Source: Methanolobus sp. ZRKC5 (GTDB taxonomy: Archaea; Halobacteriota; Methanosarcinia; Methanosarcinales; Methanosarcinaceae). Taken from it: 64,000 nt of DNA. This document shows, in pieces, positions 18,187 to 26,568 of the stretch; position 1 is the stretch's first letter; each line of letters opens with the position of its first letter. Position numbers and translations under genes: made by a program. The stretch spans positions 2,294,001 to 2,358,000 of the forward strand of contig NZ_CP151792.1 of assembly GCF_038446525.1 (NCBI RefSeq), given 5' to 3'. The notes under the pieces are model-generated. The model was not told the origin of the DNA, searched no databases, and saw only the letters and a list, made by a program, of their open reading frames with translations.

Positions 18187-18596
18187 TTTAGTGTTTGCTG
18201 CAATAATCCAGTGAAGTAGATATATTTAATTCTTGTAATGAATTTATGCAGTGTAGTAAAATGTGGAACTTTTTTTAATCCAATTCTTGCTTTAACTTTA
18301 TCCATCACTTCTACAAGTTCAACAATATCTCTATAATCTTCATCAAGATATTCTTTTAACAAAACCAATGTCAATAGCTGGTGCTGAGTATATTTTCTTT
18401 TAGAATATTTAAAACTGTAAATCTGAAGGTGTGAGTTTCCTGATACAGCTAGCGCTGTATCAACAAACTTTAAGTACTTGTTAGGCAAAACACAATCATC
18501 CCCTTTTGTGTTTCTATCGCAAGTAATACTCAGGGGATTTATCCTTTTTAAATTATTATGCTAAAATAAAATGAGAAGTAGGTTTTCTACAGAGCC

Positions 18597-18891
18597 AGAA
18601 AAAGAAAAAAACATATCTGATATTTTAGATAATGTTTGGAACGATGCCAATATAATTAAAAAGAGGTCTGATGAAATTAAGTTTGGAATATCACTTAGTC
18701 TTGGCTTAATAGGTGGTGTTGCTGGCGGAATAGAAGGTTCAGGAATAATGTCATTTTTAGGTTATACTTTTTCAAATACAGTGTGGGGGATGCAGGATGA
18801 ATCAACTAGCGAAAAAATGGCTAAATTTGCTACTCCAAATCACTTAGTATCAATATATGACTTTAAAAAGAAATATGGTTTAAATGATTGA
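18597..18891 (+). pseudogene. 3' part of an unknown gene cut by the outer IS
   Basis: The frame is open from within the IS end (an ATG at 18571 lies inside the IS). Native sequence begins EKEKNISDILDNVWNDANII, passes through a glycine-rich hydrophobic segment (FGISLSLGLIGGVAGGIEGSG) and ends SIYDFKKKYGLND. I do not recognise it; a glycine-zipper membrane segment is all that is visible. See the candidate 5' half before 15368. Confidence 0.45.
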
Positions 18892-18904
18892 GCGTTCTTT
18901 CATT

Positions 18905-19246
18905 TCAAATTTGCCATATCCACTTCATCACAGCTAGAGTATTCAAATTCAAATTCCCTGTATCATTTATCCTTTTCTGCATATCCCACAATGTAGTCTT
19001 TGGAACTCCCATGTCCTTAGCTTCAGATACAGTTATGTTGAGAATCCTCTGCATCTCTTGATCCTTGTTGATGAACTCCTGAGCTTGCTCAACATTCAAT
19101 TCCTGTTCATCAATATTGTTTGCTTCTTTTCCAATATATACGATAGAATCAGCATGAACGTGTTTTCTTTCCAATACTCCAATATCACCATCAAACTTAG
19201 ATCCAAGATGATTGGCATACTCAAATATTGTCCTGCTAAGTTGCAT
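18905..19246 (-). pseudogene. HTH-bearing fragment, possibly a Cas1 C-terminal tail
   Basis: 113 residues ending in a helix-turn-helix-like stretch SEAKDMGVPKTTLWDMQKRI, preceded by IFEYANHLGSKFDGDIG. Some archaeal Cas1 proteins end in a comparable segment, where a lifted AKxLGIxKSTLWYxKK motif follows the catalytic domain. The catalytic part is absent, so if this is Cas1 it is a relic. Alternative: an unrelated small DNA-binding protein with its own start at 19246. Confidence 0.35.
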
Positions 19247-19298
19247 GGGAACTATAACAAATGGTAAATGATATATGTTCTTAAAGGGGTCATAATTC

Positions 19299-19707
19299 GT
19301 GGAAAATCATATATATTTATTCAATTGGTGCATGGTTCATCCTTGTGGTTTTTGCAATCATCAATGGGATTATCAGGAATTCTTTTTATGGGAAATTTTT
19401 TAGTGAGCTCCTTGCTCATCAAGTCAGTACTGTTATTTTCTGCACACTTATCATAGCATTTTCCTATGTATTCTTCATGTTTTCAGGTGTTACAGGCACT
19501 CCGAGAGATTATGCGTATATTGGAATAATGTGGCTTTTTCTGACTGTTGCCTTTGAGTTTCTCTTTGGCTATTACATTGCAGGTCATAGCTGGGAACATC
19601 TTCTAACCGACTACAATATATTAAAAGGAAGGATCTGGCTTCTTGTGCCTATAGTCACAGCCTTAGCGCCGTCTATTGTCTACAGGCTGATAAATCACAG
19701 CCCATGA
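19299..19707 (+). pseudogene. Conserved membrane protein with apparent frameshift near the start
   Basis: From GTG 19345 the frame gives 120 residues with about four membrane segments and the motif AGHSWEHLLTDYNILKGRIW. The frame is open but lacks a start further up, although it codes a plausible extra helix (IYIYSIGAWFILVVFAIING). A GTG at 19299 with AAAGGGG at the right distance is in another frame; adding one AT unit to the ATATAT run at about 19309-19316 would join the two. Either a frameshifted gene or a short gene starting at 19345. Function unknown. Confidence 0.55.
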
Positions 19708-19977
19708 GATTCCCATATATACAACCTTTCCCGAACTTTATTAAATACAATTTTTCGTTGTCTTAGTTTAGTAATAGTTTTTAGTAATTTAAGTTCCAAA
19801 GACATATCCTATTTAAAACTAATTTACTAATTGTTGATCGATGAAGACTTTGAAGAATTAGAAAGTAAAAACGGGTACGTTCAAAAATAATATCTTGAAG
19901 CAAAATACACCTGATAATTCATTGATCAGTTTTTCTTTCCACTGATCTTCCTAACATTTAAAGAAGGGGATTAGAAA
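19708..19977. other. Intergenic spacer before the DUF2111 gene
   Basis: AT-rich, no coding signal. AAAGAAGGGG at about 19960-19969 serves as Shine-Dalgarno for the next gene. No strong hairpin seen. Confidence 0.35.
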
Positions 19978-20442
19978 ATGGCATCAAATAAAGAATCCAA
20001 TGAACGGGTTTGTATGAAGCTATGTGCGGATTCCACAGCCGATGATATGGAATATATAGCAATGGCAGTACATTCTCTTTGTGGTATTCCAACAACTATT
20101 CGCAGTGTTAATTGCAAGGGAATTCTTATGGAAAAAGGAATGGTTGTAGACAGAGGGTACACTGGTCCGATCCTTGAAGAGGTCATAAAGACAAACAGAA
20201 TTGTCAGAACGAGACCTTTAGAGGGTGTCTATAAAGGAAAGTGTGTTGTAGTCGCTCCAATCAGAGCTAATACAGGTGAAGTTGTTGGTGCTGTAGGTAT
20301 TGTGGACATTGTGGCATCCCTTGACATTTATTCAATATTCGTGGACTATCCTGAGGTAGTAGATGAAGTAGAAGGAGCAAGAAAAAAGCAAAAAGTTGAC
20401 CTGTTGAATGAAGTAGAAGAAGCAAGAAAAAAGATGGGATAA
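19978..20442 (+). CDS. DUF2111-family protein
   Basis: 154-residue protein of a methanogen-specific family of unknown function. The conserved body reads AVHSLCGIPTTIRSVNCKG, then DRGYTGPILEEVIKT and VVVAPIRANTGEVVGAVGIVD, a fold resembling small-molecule-sensing domains. The C-terminal 30 residues are charged and contain an internal repeat, EVEGARKK and EVEEARKK, probably a helix added by duplication. Start supported by a purine-rich Shine-Dalgarno. Confidence 0.8.
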   Translation: MASNKESNERVCMKLCADSTADDMEYIAMAVHSLCGIPTTIRSVNCKGILMEKGMVVDRGYTGPILEEVIKTNRIVRTRPLEGVYKGKCVVVAPIRANTGEVVGAVGIVDIVASLDIYSIFVDYPEVVDEVEGARKKQKVDLLNEVEEARKKMG

Positions 20443-20449
20443 CGTCACT

Positions 20450-20640
20450 GCAGAAAATTTGCAATCTCTGATATTTAGGTTTGTGTTATTGAACAGCATG
20501 TCTATTTCGTGCCATTCAAAATCAGGAGTTCCACTAGAAATCGCCCTAATCTGCCGGATCTTCTCTGAATCCTGTCTTTCAACAGCATAAGCAGGCTCAC
20601 TAAAATCAAGAGTTTTCCTTTTCTAAAAAACCATATTGAC
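20450..20640 (-). pseudogene. Short coding relic, possible Cas1 C-terminal fragment
   Basis: On the minus strand one frame is open for about 55 codons and reads RKTLDFSEPAYAVERQDSEK then IRQIRAISSG. The phrase resembles the segment after the catalytic domain of archaeal Cas1 (a GKRKTLDF-type junction followed by ER-D). It has no start codon and no catalytic residues. Together with 18905-19246 it hints at an eroded cas locus. Low certainty. Confidence 0.3.
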
Positions 20641-20653
20641 ATCCACTAGTATC

Positions 20654-21037
20654 TTAATACATGCCATTCTCATTCGCAGATTCTTCCGGGATCATTTGTA
20701 TGCTGTCCCAGTGTTCGACTATTTTCCCATTATCGTCAAATCTGAAAAAGTCCATTGTAACATATTCTTCGTTATCTGGCCATATTTGATGTGTGTGCAG
20801 AGCAACCAGATTGCTTTCTGCTATCGCCCTTACAAATTCGATACTTTTTTCAGGATATTCAGCCTGCATCCTTTCGAAGTACTTGATGAATTCTTCAGTT
20901 CCATCATCCACCAATGGATTGTGCTGAATGTATTCTTTGCCCACGTAGAGTTCAGTTGCCTTTCTGGGATTCCCTTCATAGGCCATTTTGTAGAATGCGA
21001 TTGCATTGTTCTTGTTTTGTTCCAAATTTTGTTCCAT
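20654..21037 (-). CDS. SnoaL-like / NTF2-fold protein
   Basis: 127-residue predicted SnoaL-like polyketide-cyclase-type protein (NTF2 fold). Family features: an N-terminal helix (NAIAFYKMAYEGNPRKATELYV), the YIQHNPLV motif and the C-terminal DFFRFDDNGKIVEHWDSIQ. The ATG at 21037 follows GGAG; a GTG nine bases upstream overlaps that site. Most relatives are bacterial, which suggests lateral acquisition. Substrate unknown. Confidence 0.78.
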   Translation of the reverse strand: MEQNLEQNKNNAIAFYKMAYEGNPRKATELYVGKEYIQHNPLVDDGTEEFIKYFERMQAEYPEKSIEFVRAIAESNLVALHTHQIWPDNEEYVTMDFFRFDDNGKIVEHWDSIQMIPEESANENGMY

Positions 21038-21057
21038 TATCCCCACTCCGTTCCTGT

Positions 21058-21657
21058 CTAAAATTCAAGAGGTTCTTCAATTGCATAATTAGGACATTTT
21101 TCGTAGCAGTTACCACATTCAAGGCACAGCGAGCTTTCAATGATGTAAATGTCTCCTTCGTTTATGGCTCCAGTCGGGCATGAATCCTTGCATATTCCAC
21201 AGGCAATACATTTGTCAGTAATTTTGTATCCGGGTTCAATTGGAGTTTTTCCTCCGAATGCGAATCTTTCACGCTTTGGAGTATTTGTCGAGAGGTCAAA
21301 AACTTCACCTACTCCTTTTGGAAGGCAAAATGCTTCCAGAATTTCCCTTGTATCTCCCGGATATATGTGGTTCATGACCGGATTCGCATCAAACATCTTA
21401 TCTAGGAAACTTCTATCAACAAACTCTATTTTTCCTTTAACTCTTACAGTGACATAATTCTCATCCATGACAACAATGGATATTTCTGGATTAGCTTTTA
21501 GTTGCTTGTAGTATGGTTTTCCCCTTGCTGTCAAAAAGTATAGCTTATCGTCTTCATGCAGCATCACATCAACTATCCGAACTTCCGGTATGTTGTTGTT
21601 AACAGTTGCAAGCGCTACGGATTTAATGTTTCTCAAAAATTCCAATGGATCATCCAT
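21058..21657 (-). CDS. PPOX-family flavin-binding protein fused to a 2[4Fe-4S] ferredoxin
   Basis: 199 residues. Residues 1-115 form a split-barrel of the pyridoxamine-phosphate-oxidase-like family (VALATVNNNIPEVRIVDVML, LYFLTARGKPYYKQL), likely to bind FMN or F420. Residues 145-195 form a bacterial-type ferredoxin with CIACGICKDSCP and CLECGNCYEKCP. The fusion suggests an oxidoreductase with its own electron-transfer domain. It is convergent with nothing and lies ten bases before the SnoaL-like gene's start on the same strand, so the two are probably one operon. Confidence 0.85.
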   Translation of the reverse strand: MDDPLEFLRNIKSVALATVNNNIPEVRIVDVMLHEDDKLYFLTARGKPYYKQLKANPEISIVVMDENYVTVRVKGKIEFVDRSFLDKMFDANPVMNHIYPGDTREILEAFCLPKGVGEVFDLSTNTPKRERFAFGGKTPIEPGYKITDKCIACGICKDSCPTGAINEGDIYIIESSLCLECGNCYEKCPNYAIEEPLEF

Positions 21658-21784
21658 TTCATCACACCATGATCTTTATTGTTAAAATTGAATAGGACAA
21701 GTTCTTAACGAAAACTTATCCCTGATATTTGATATTGTTTTCCTTACTGAGCGTAGAAATTACCAGTCGTAATCTCTACTTTCT

Positions 21785-23161
21785 TCATTCATCAAGATCG
21801 AAATGTGGAGTTTGGTGATCCATCACATCTCTTGCAGAGAAAGATCTCCAATATATATACCCTGAAAGAATAGCAATCATAAATTCCACAGACGGTATCA
21901 CTAACCAGATTCCCATATCTCCAAATATTTTTGGAACTATCAATGCAGCAGGAATTAAAAGAACAAAAGCCCTCAGGGATGTTAGTATCAAAGACGTTCT
22001 ACGGTCTTCGGTAGACTGGAAATATTTTACCAACGCTATGTTTATCGCTGTAAATATATAGCCGACAGAATAGAGTCTTAATGCAAAGCTTGTCAAGGAA
22101 ACAAGCTCGGATTCTGCAGATACATTTACGTACAGGCTAACGAGCTGTTCGCTGAATATCGCAATGATAGCGATTGTTGCAATACTAAGTACAGTTGTTG
22201 TTTTTAATGAATACTTTACAATATCGTGTATTCTGCTATGTTTCCCATGACCGAAATTGTAACTTATCAGGGGTTGATTTGTTTGGCCGATCCCGACAAA
22301 GAACATTGTAGATATCATTGAGACAGCTCCAACTATTGCAAAAGCAGCTACTCCGGTAGTTCCGTAGTATTTAGCTGCCAGAATGTTCATAGTAGCGAAG
22401 AAAATTGCTATTGAAATGGTTTCAATGAACAGGGGAATTGCATTGTGAACTATCCTTGATATGATCTGCAAATTGAAATGAGGCAGCACAAAACGCAGAT
22501 GTCCCTGTTTTCGAAGGAAATGGGTGAATAATACTGCTGCACCTACTAATTGTGACATTCCTGTGGCTAACGCTGCTCCAAAGAGTCCCCAGTGAAGCAC
22601 AAAGACAAAGAACGCATCAAGCGGTATGTTCAGTATACTTCCGCCAAGAGTGCTGAGTAGTGCAAGCTTTGGGTTTCCGTCATTTCTGATGGCATTTGAT
22701 AAGGTGATCTGAAGACAGAAGAAGATAATGAAATACAGAATGACTGACAGATATGTCTGTACCATTCCATTTATCTCTTCAGTAGCCCCTATCGCGTAGG
22801 ATATATCTTCAAGGAAAAACAGTCCTGTTGCTGAAAACAGAACAGCAATTATGGTAGTTGTGGCAAAAACCACAGAAAATATGTTGCTGGCTTCCCTGTA
22901 TTTTTTCTGGGCCAGCATGATGGAAATAATTATTGATGCACCCAAAGAAAGTGCCAGTATTACTGCATTTGTTCCCATCATCAATGGTATAGATAAATTT
23001 ACAGCCGCCAGTGCAGTACTTCCCACTCCTCTAGCAACAATGATACCATCAGCCACAAAGTAAGCTGCCATTATTAACATTGAACCTATTGAGGGAATAG
23101 CATATTTCCAGAAAATGGTTGATATCTTATCATTTCCAAGATCAATGGTTTTAGTATCCAT
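21785..23161 (-). CDS. MATE-family multidrug/Na+ antiporter
   Basis: 458-residue integral membrane protein with about twelve hydrophobic segments, in two homologous halves, typical of MATE exporters (MLIMAAYFVADGIIVARGVG near the start). Such proteins export cationic drugs or metabolites against Na+ or H+. The ATG at 23161 follows AAAGGACTG; the frame is open upstream into the MarR gene. It begins six bases after the MarR stop, so regulator and exporter form one operon. Confidence 0.9.
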   Translation of the reverse strand: MDTKTIDLGNDKISTIFWKYAIPSIGSMLIMAAYFVADGIIVARGVGSTALAAVNLSIPLMMGTNAVILALSLGASIIISIMLAQKKYREASNIFSVVFATTTIIAVLFSATGLFFLEDISYAIGATEEINGMVQTYLSVILYFIIFFCLQITLSNAIRNDGNPKLALLSTLGGSILNIPLDAFFVFVLHWGLFGAALATGMSQLVGAAVLFTHFLRKQGHLRFVLPHFNLQIISRIVHNAIPLFIETISIAIFFATMNILAAKYYGTTGVAAFAIVGAVSMISTMFFVGIGQTNQPLISYNFGHGKHSRIHDIVKYSLKTTTVLSIATIAIIAIFSEQLVSLYVNVSAESELVSLTSFALRLYSVGYIFTAINIALVKYFQSTEDRRTSLILTSLRAFVLLIPAALIVPKIFGDMGIWLVIPSVEFMIAILSGYIYWRSFSARDVMDHQTPHFDLDE

Positions 23162-23166
23162 ATTTA

Positions 23167-23673
23167 TCAGTCCTTTTTCAATATTACATTCGGCACTTTG
23201 TTGCAGCTTTCCAGTGGGAACTCCTTCCATTTCCTGTCATTTTTATCATAAGCAGCTTCGTAACTGTTCTGTGCCATTTTGAGAAGCAGTGCCTTTATCT
23301 GTGTTTTTTCTTTCTCAGTAAATCCTGAGAAAATAATTTGTTCCATTTCCTGATCGATCCTGATAACTTCCGGGATGATTCTCTCTCCGCTTTCCGTGAG
23401 ATAAATATGTACAGCTCTACGGTCATTTTCATCGGTGATGCGTTCGATAAATCCTTTATCTTCAAGAACCTTGACTGCACGGGCAATACCTCCTTTATCT
23501 AAGAGGAGTCTCCAGGCAAGTGTGTCCTGTGTAACACCCTGATTATGTGAAAGTACCATGAGCACGGAGAACTGGCCACCAGAAAGTCCAAGTTCTTTCA
23601 TTCTGGTGTTAAGCCTCACAAAATTACTGCGATAGGTAATTGAGATTAATGCTCCGATGGGTATATTGTCCAT
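23167..23673 (-). CDS. MarR-family transcriptional regulator (MATE operon)
   Basis: 168-residue MarR repressor-like protein. The winged helix covers about residues 30-110 (GLSGGQFSVLMVLSHNQGVTQDTLAWRL, then the wing DENDRRAVHIYLTESG). Start at ATG 23673 after GGAG. It is about 60% similar along its length to the second MarR protein at 25356-25826, and both head an operon with a transporter. A 29-base palindrome-rich operator candidate lies 22 bases upstream. Likely an autoregulated repressor responding to an effector exported by the MATE pump. Confidence 0.9.
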   Translation of the reverse strand: MDNIPIGALISITYRSNFVRLNTRMKELGLSGGQFSVLMVLSHNQGVTQDTLAWRLLLDKGGIARAVKVLEDKGFIERITDENDRRAVHIYLTESGERIIPEVIRIDQEMEQIIFSGFTEKEKTQIKALLLKMAQNSYEAAYDKNDRKWKEFPLESCNKVPNVILKKD

Positions 23674-23694
23674 ATTTTGCTCCATATAAATTTA

Positions 23695-23723
23695 GTTGTC
23701 CAGTCAACTGTTGACGATGCAAC
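23695..23723. promoter_or_regulatory. Candidate MarR operator 1
   Basis: GTTG, a core GTCAACTGTTGAC-like palindrome (CAACTGTTG) and a terminal CAAC within 29 bases, 22 bases upstream of the MarR start. The same layout recurs at 25850-25878 and 26569-26597. Confidence 0.6.
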
Positions 23724-24044
23724 TATGTCTATTTGGTATTTAATGATGTTGATGAGAGTAAGAAATCAGAGATCCATCTCTAAAAAGAAAATAACAAATT
23801 TGTGGTGCAGGAGCTTGAACACAATCGCATTGAAGCCAATGAAATAATTGAAAGATATGGTTAGAAGGTTTTTTTAATCGAAACACGAAGGAGATGAGGG
23901 AAATGATTCAATATTCGGATTGAATTCAGATAATGAGAAAAAAGCAAAAATGAAGCAAGCAATCAAAATAAAACAATACTTCATCTTGATTTGCTTGATT
24001 TCCAGACAATGAATCCATTAAGATACTGAAAAGTAAAATGAGGA
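23724..24044. other. Spacer with possible gene debris
   Basis: About 320 bases between the MarR operator and the MFS gene end. A short frame (FVVQELEHNRIEANEIIERYG, near 23802-23868) looks coding-like but has no start. Nothing else is supported. Confidence 0.35.
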
Positions 24045-25313
24045 TTATTCATCCTCATCATAAACAGCATTTTCAAGATGAACAATATCTGTATTTGGTC
24101 CCAGAGTAAAATTTTTGCTCTGTCTTAATACTATATTTCCAGCAGGTATAATAATCCCCATAGCAACTCCTGCCAGACCAAAGTATCCAAACGCGCTGGC
24201 AAGTGACATACCGTTCCCGAGTAAAGGTTGCATGATTATGGGAGATACAAATTGAGCGAGGAACAATATCGAGGTTAATCCACCAAAGATCCTTCCACGC
24301 AGATGCTGGGGTGAAAGCAGACCGATCCAATGGATTAAAGTCGGTTGGATCACGCCGGTTCCTATTCCAGCAAATACAACACCTGCAACAATAGTAGCCA
24401 TACTACCATTTGCCATTAAGAATAAACCAAGGCCTGTAAACCCAATACCTAAAGCACATCTCATCAGTTCGTCCAGATATTTTGAAATTCGAACCTGACA
24501 AAGAGCAGCCACCATACTGGCCATTCCCAAAAGGCCAAGCAAAATACCTCCTATGAGACTGGAAGTAATTCCACTTTCAGTAAAGAGGAATGGTCCTTTT
24601 GAAGGTACAGTGAACATAAGTACCATTGCAATGAACATTATAAAATAGACAAATGCTATGGCTCCTATCTTCAATTTACTTTTTGGGTATGTTGTTTCAT
24701 TTTTACTTACCAGTGTGTGATGTTTTGCAGGTTCCAGCAAGGAAAATGCACCGAACATTATTGGCAAAGCAATCAAATAGATAAAGAATGGATAACGCCA
24801 GCTAAATTCAGCAAGTCCTCCACCTCCGGTTTCCAGTATCAAACCACCAAAACCCATGGATGCAGCTTGCATTCCATAAATCTTCTGTCTTTTTGCAGGA
24901 TCCGCATAATAATCAGTGATCAATGCGGTTGCACAGATCATTATTCCTGCGATCGCTATCCCAAGAACAAACCTTCCCGCAAGAATAGATTCAAGAGAGT
25001 CAAAATAAGCTCCTGTAACTCCTGACAGACTGAAAAGGAGAAGGGAAGCTATAAGTAATTTCTTTTTACCGTATTTATCTGCAATGATTCCCATGAACGG
25101 GGAACTCAAAGCGATTGCAAGAGAGGGCAAGGTTACCATAAATGACAGGAGGTATTCTGCATTCTCTAAATTGCTGAAATATTGACCCATCTTCGGAAGT
25201 GCAGGTGCAACTGCTGCTCCTCCCATAAGAGTGATCATGGAAGCAGCCAGCAGGATAGGTAGTGCTAATTTACTGCTTGAAATAGGGTTTTTATCTATAG
25301 CCTGATTTTTCAT
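24045..25313 (-). CDS. Major facilitator superfamily transporter
   Basis: 422-residue MFS permease with about twelve hydrophobic segments; the MFS signature GIIADKYGKKKLLIASLL lies between segments 2 and 3. Similar to drug or metabolite exporters with TetA/Bcr-like N-terminus. GGAG precedes the ATG by nine bases. It lies 42 bases after the second MarR gene and is probably co-transcribed with it, a parallel to the MarR-MATE pair. Confidence 0.9.
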   Translation of the reverse strand: MKNQAIDKNPISSSKLALPILLAASMITLMGGAAVAPALPKMGQYFSNLENAEYLLSFMVTLPSLAIALSSPFMGIIADKYGKKKLLIASLLLFSLSGVTGAYFDSLESILAGRFVLGIAIAGIMICATALITDYYADPAKRQKIYGMQAASMGFGGLILETGGGGLAEFSWRYPFFIYLIALPIMFGAFSLLEPAKHHTLVSKNETTYPKSKLKIGAIAFVYFIMFIAMVLMFTVPSKGPFLFTESGITSSLIGGILLGLLGMASMVAALCQVRISKYLDELMRCALGIGFTGLGLFLMANGSMATIVAGVVFAGIGTGVIQPTLIHWIGLLSPQHLRGRIFGGLTSILFLAQFVSPIIMQPLLGNGMSLASAFGYFGLAGVAMGIIIPAGNIVLRQSKNFTLGPNTDIVHLENAVYDEDE

Positions 25314-25355
25314 TATTTTTAATCTCCATTTGGTAGAGGTATAAACTATTGTTGA

Positions 25356-25826
25356 CTAGATTTTTTTAAGTGGAAACTCCTTCCGTTTCTCACCGTCTTT
25401 ATAAGCAGCTTCATAAGAATTCTGTGCAATTTTGTGGAGTAGTACCTTCGCATGTGTCCTTTCTTCCTCCGTAAATCCTGATAATGTAGTTTCTTCCAGT
25501 TCCTGATCAATTTTGAGAACTTTCGGGATGAGCTGTTCCCCGGTTTCCGTGAGATAAATAAGCACAGCTCGACGGTTACTTTCATCGGTGATACGTCTGA
25601 TAAATCCTTTGTCTTCAAGGATTCTGACTGCCCGGGCAATACTTCCTTTGTCTATGAGAAGCCTCCAGGCAAGTGTGTCCTGTGTAATGCCCTGATCATG
25701 TGAAAGCACCATGAGTACGAAGAACTGGCCTGCAGAAAGTCCTATTTCTTTCATTTTGTTATTTATCCACACAAAATGACTACGATATGTTATTGAGATG
25801 AATGCTCCGAGGGGAATGTCTTCCAT
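25356..25826 (-). CDS. MarR-family transcriptional regulator (MFS operon)
   Basis: 156-residue MarR protein, a paralogue of 23167-23673: both begin M(D/E)(N/D)IP(I/L)GA then ISITYRS and share the winged helix with TQDTLAWRLL. AAAGGAG precedes the ATG. Candidate operator 24 bases upstream. The pair of MarR-exporter modules looks like a duplication of the regulator that picked up different transporters. Confidence 0.9.
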   Translation of the reverse strand: MEDIPLGAFISITYRSHFVWINNKMKEIGLSAGQFFVLMVLSHDQGITQDTLAWRLLIDKGSIARAVRILEDKGFIRRITDESNRRAVLIYLTETGEQLIPKVLKIDQELEETTLSGFTEEERTHAKVLLHKIAQNSYEAAYKDGEKRKEFPLKKI

Positions 25827-25849
25827 GATTTACTCCTTTATTGTATACT

Positions 25850-25878
25850 GTTGTGGCAACAACTGTTGTTCTGGCAAT
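25850..25878. promoter_or_regulatory. Candidate MarR operator 2
   Basis: 29-base site beginning GTTGTGGCAACAACTGTTG. The core GCAACAACTGTTGTT is identical to that of site 3 at 26569-26597, and CAACTGTTG is shared with site 1. It lies 24 bases upstream of the MarR start. Confidence 0.65.
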
Positions 25879-25929
25879 AGTGTATAAACTTGTTATTTAA
25901 AGATGGCTGTTGCAGAGAAAGTATATTTC

Positions 25930-26475
25930 TCAATACTCCGTACCTTTGTCTTTCTTTGCTTCGATCTTTTTTTGAAGTTCGACAAAAGCCTGAACAAAAG
26001 CTTCAGGTCTTGGCGGGCAGCTCGGAACATAGACATCTACAGGGAATATTTCATCCACATTCTGAACAGTGCTGTAAGATTCGTAAAAAGGACCACCACT
26101 GATGGAACAGTCGTCATAACAAATAACCCACTTTGGCGAAGGCATCTGATCCCATATTCTTTTCAGTGCTGACAAGTACTTCTTTGTTACATACCCTGTA
26201 ATGAGTAGTACATCAGCATGTTTTGGGGAGTTACGCGGGATAATACCGAAACGGTCCATGCCATAGTGAGCCATATTTCCAGCAATCTCCTCAACACCAC
26301 AACAACCCATTGCATTTGACACGAACCACAATGAATTCTTGTGACTCCAGTTAAGTACATCCTGGATCTTTGTCTTTTTTATAAATTCTGCAATGACATT
26401 TGATTCAGTGAGTGCTACGCCGGGTATGTCATTGTATCCTATCTGCTCTATTCTTGTTTGATCTAATTCAACCAT
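25930..26475 (-). CDS. Orphan NuoB/FpoB-like [NiFe]-hydrogenase small-subunit-family protein
   Basis: 181-residue member of the NADH dehydrogenase 20-kDa subunit family (NuoB, FpoB, hydrogenase small subunit). The cluster-N2 type cysteines are visible: NAMGCCGVEE (CC pair), CYDDCSISGGPF and VPSCPPRPEA. It would carry one [4Fe-4S] cluster at the quinone/methanophenazine-facing end of complex-I-like enzymes. No other complex subunits are nearby, so it is an orphan. The ATG at 26475 follows GGAAGTG. Upstream DNA is a decayed MarR 5' region with its operator, so its expression may now follow the MarR signal. Confidence 0.85.
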   Translation of the reverse strand: MVELDQTRIEQIGYNDIPGVALTESNVIAEFIKKTKIQDVLNWSHKNSLWFVSNAMGCCGVEEIAGNMAHYGMDRFGIIPRNSPKHADVLLITGYVTKKYLSALKRIWDQMPSPKWVICYDDCSISGGPFYESYSTVQNVDEIFPVDVYVPSCPPRPEAFVQAFVELQKKIEAKKDKGTEY

Positions 26476-26493
26476 TTGAGACACTTCCTGTTG

Positions 26494-26550
26494 GTTAGTG
26501 TGGATGTGATATGTTATCCGGATGAATACTCCGGGGGGTATGGAGTCCAG
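26494..26550 (-). pseudogene. Decayed N-terminus of a third MarR gene
   Basis: On the minus strand a CTG followed by DSIPPGVFIRITYHIHTN matches the first 19 residues of the two MarR proteins (EDIPLGAFISITYRSHFVWI). Nucleotide similarity to the second MarR gene is continuous from the operator through this segment. The A of the start codon is missing (ATCATGG there, ATCTGG here). Beyond it the sequence leads into the nuoB-like gene, which has its own start. Confidence 0.75.
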
Positions 26551-26568
26551 ATTTACTCTTTCAAGTGT

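Larger units (their letters stand above)
15343..18488 (-). pseudogene. DDE transposase of the outer IS, split into three pieces
   Basis: N-terminal piece 18488-18187 (TTG start after GGGGATG; ends in GLLQQTLK), middle piece 17039-16992 (LFYSRGEQIEITAI) and C-terminal piece 15916-15343 ([16 protein letters not shown] through [11 protein letters not shown] and [16 protein letters not shown]). Removing the nested elements with one copy of each target duplication restores an uninterrupted reading frame across both joins. The first catalytic position reads N-S-S-G where D is expected, so this copy may have been inactive already. The frame runs 25 bases past the IS end before stopping. Confidence 0.75.
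15368..18596. mobile_element. Outer insertion sequence carrying two further nested ISs
   Basis: Ends are GGCTCTGTAGAAATCCT (15368-15384) and the complement of GGCTCTGTAGAAAACCT (18580-18596). Subtracting the two nested elements and their target duplications leaves an original element of about 1.0 kb coding one DDE transposase on the minus strand. The same ends bound the MITE-like element at 12134-12265. It seems to have inserted into a gene whose remnants flank it. Confidence 0.8.
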
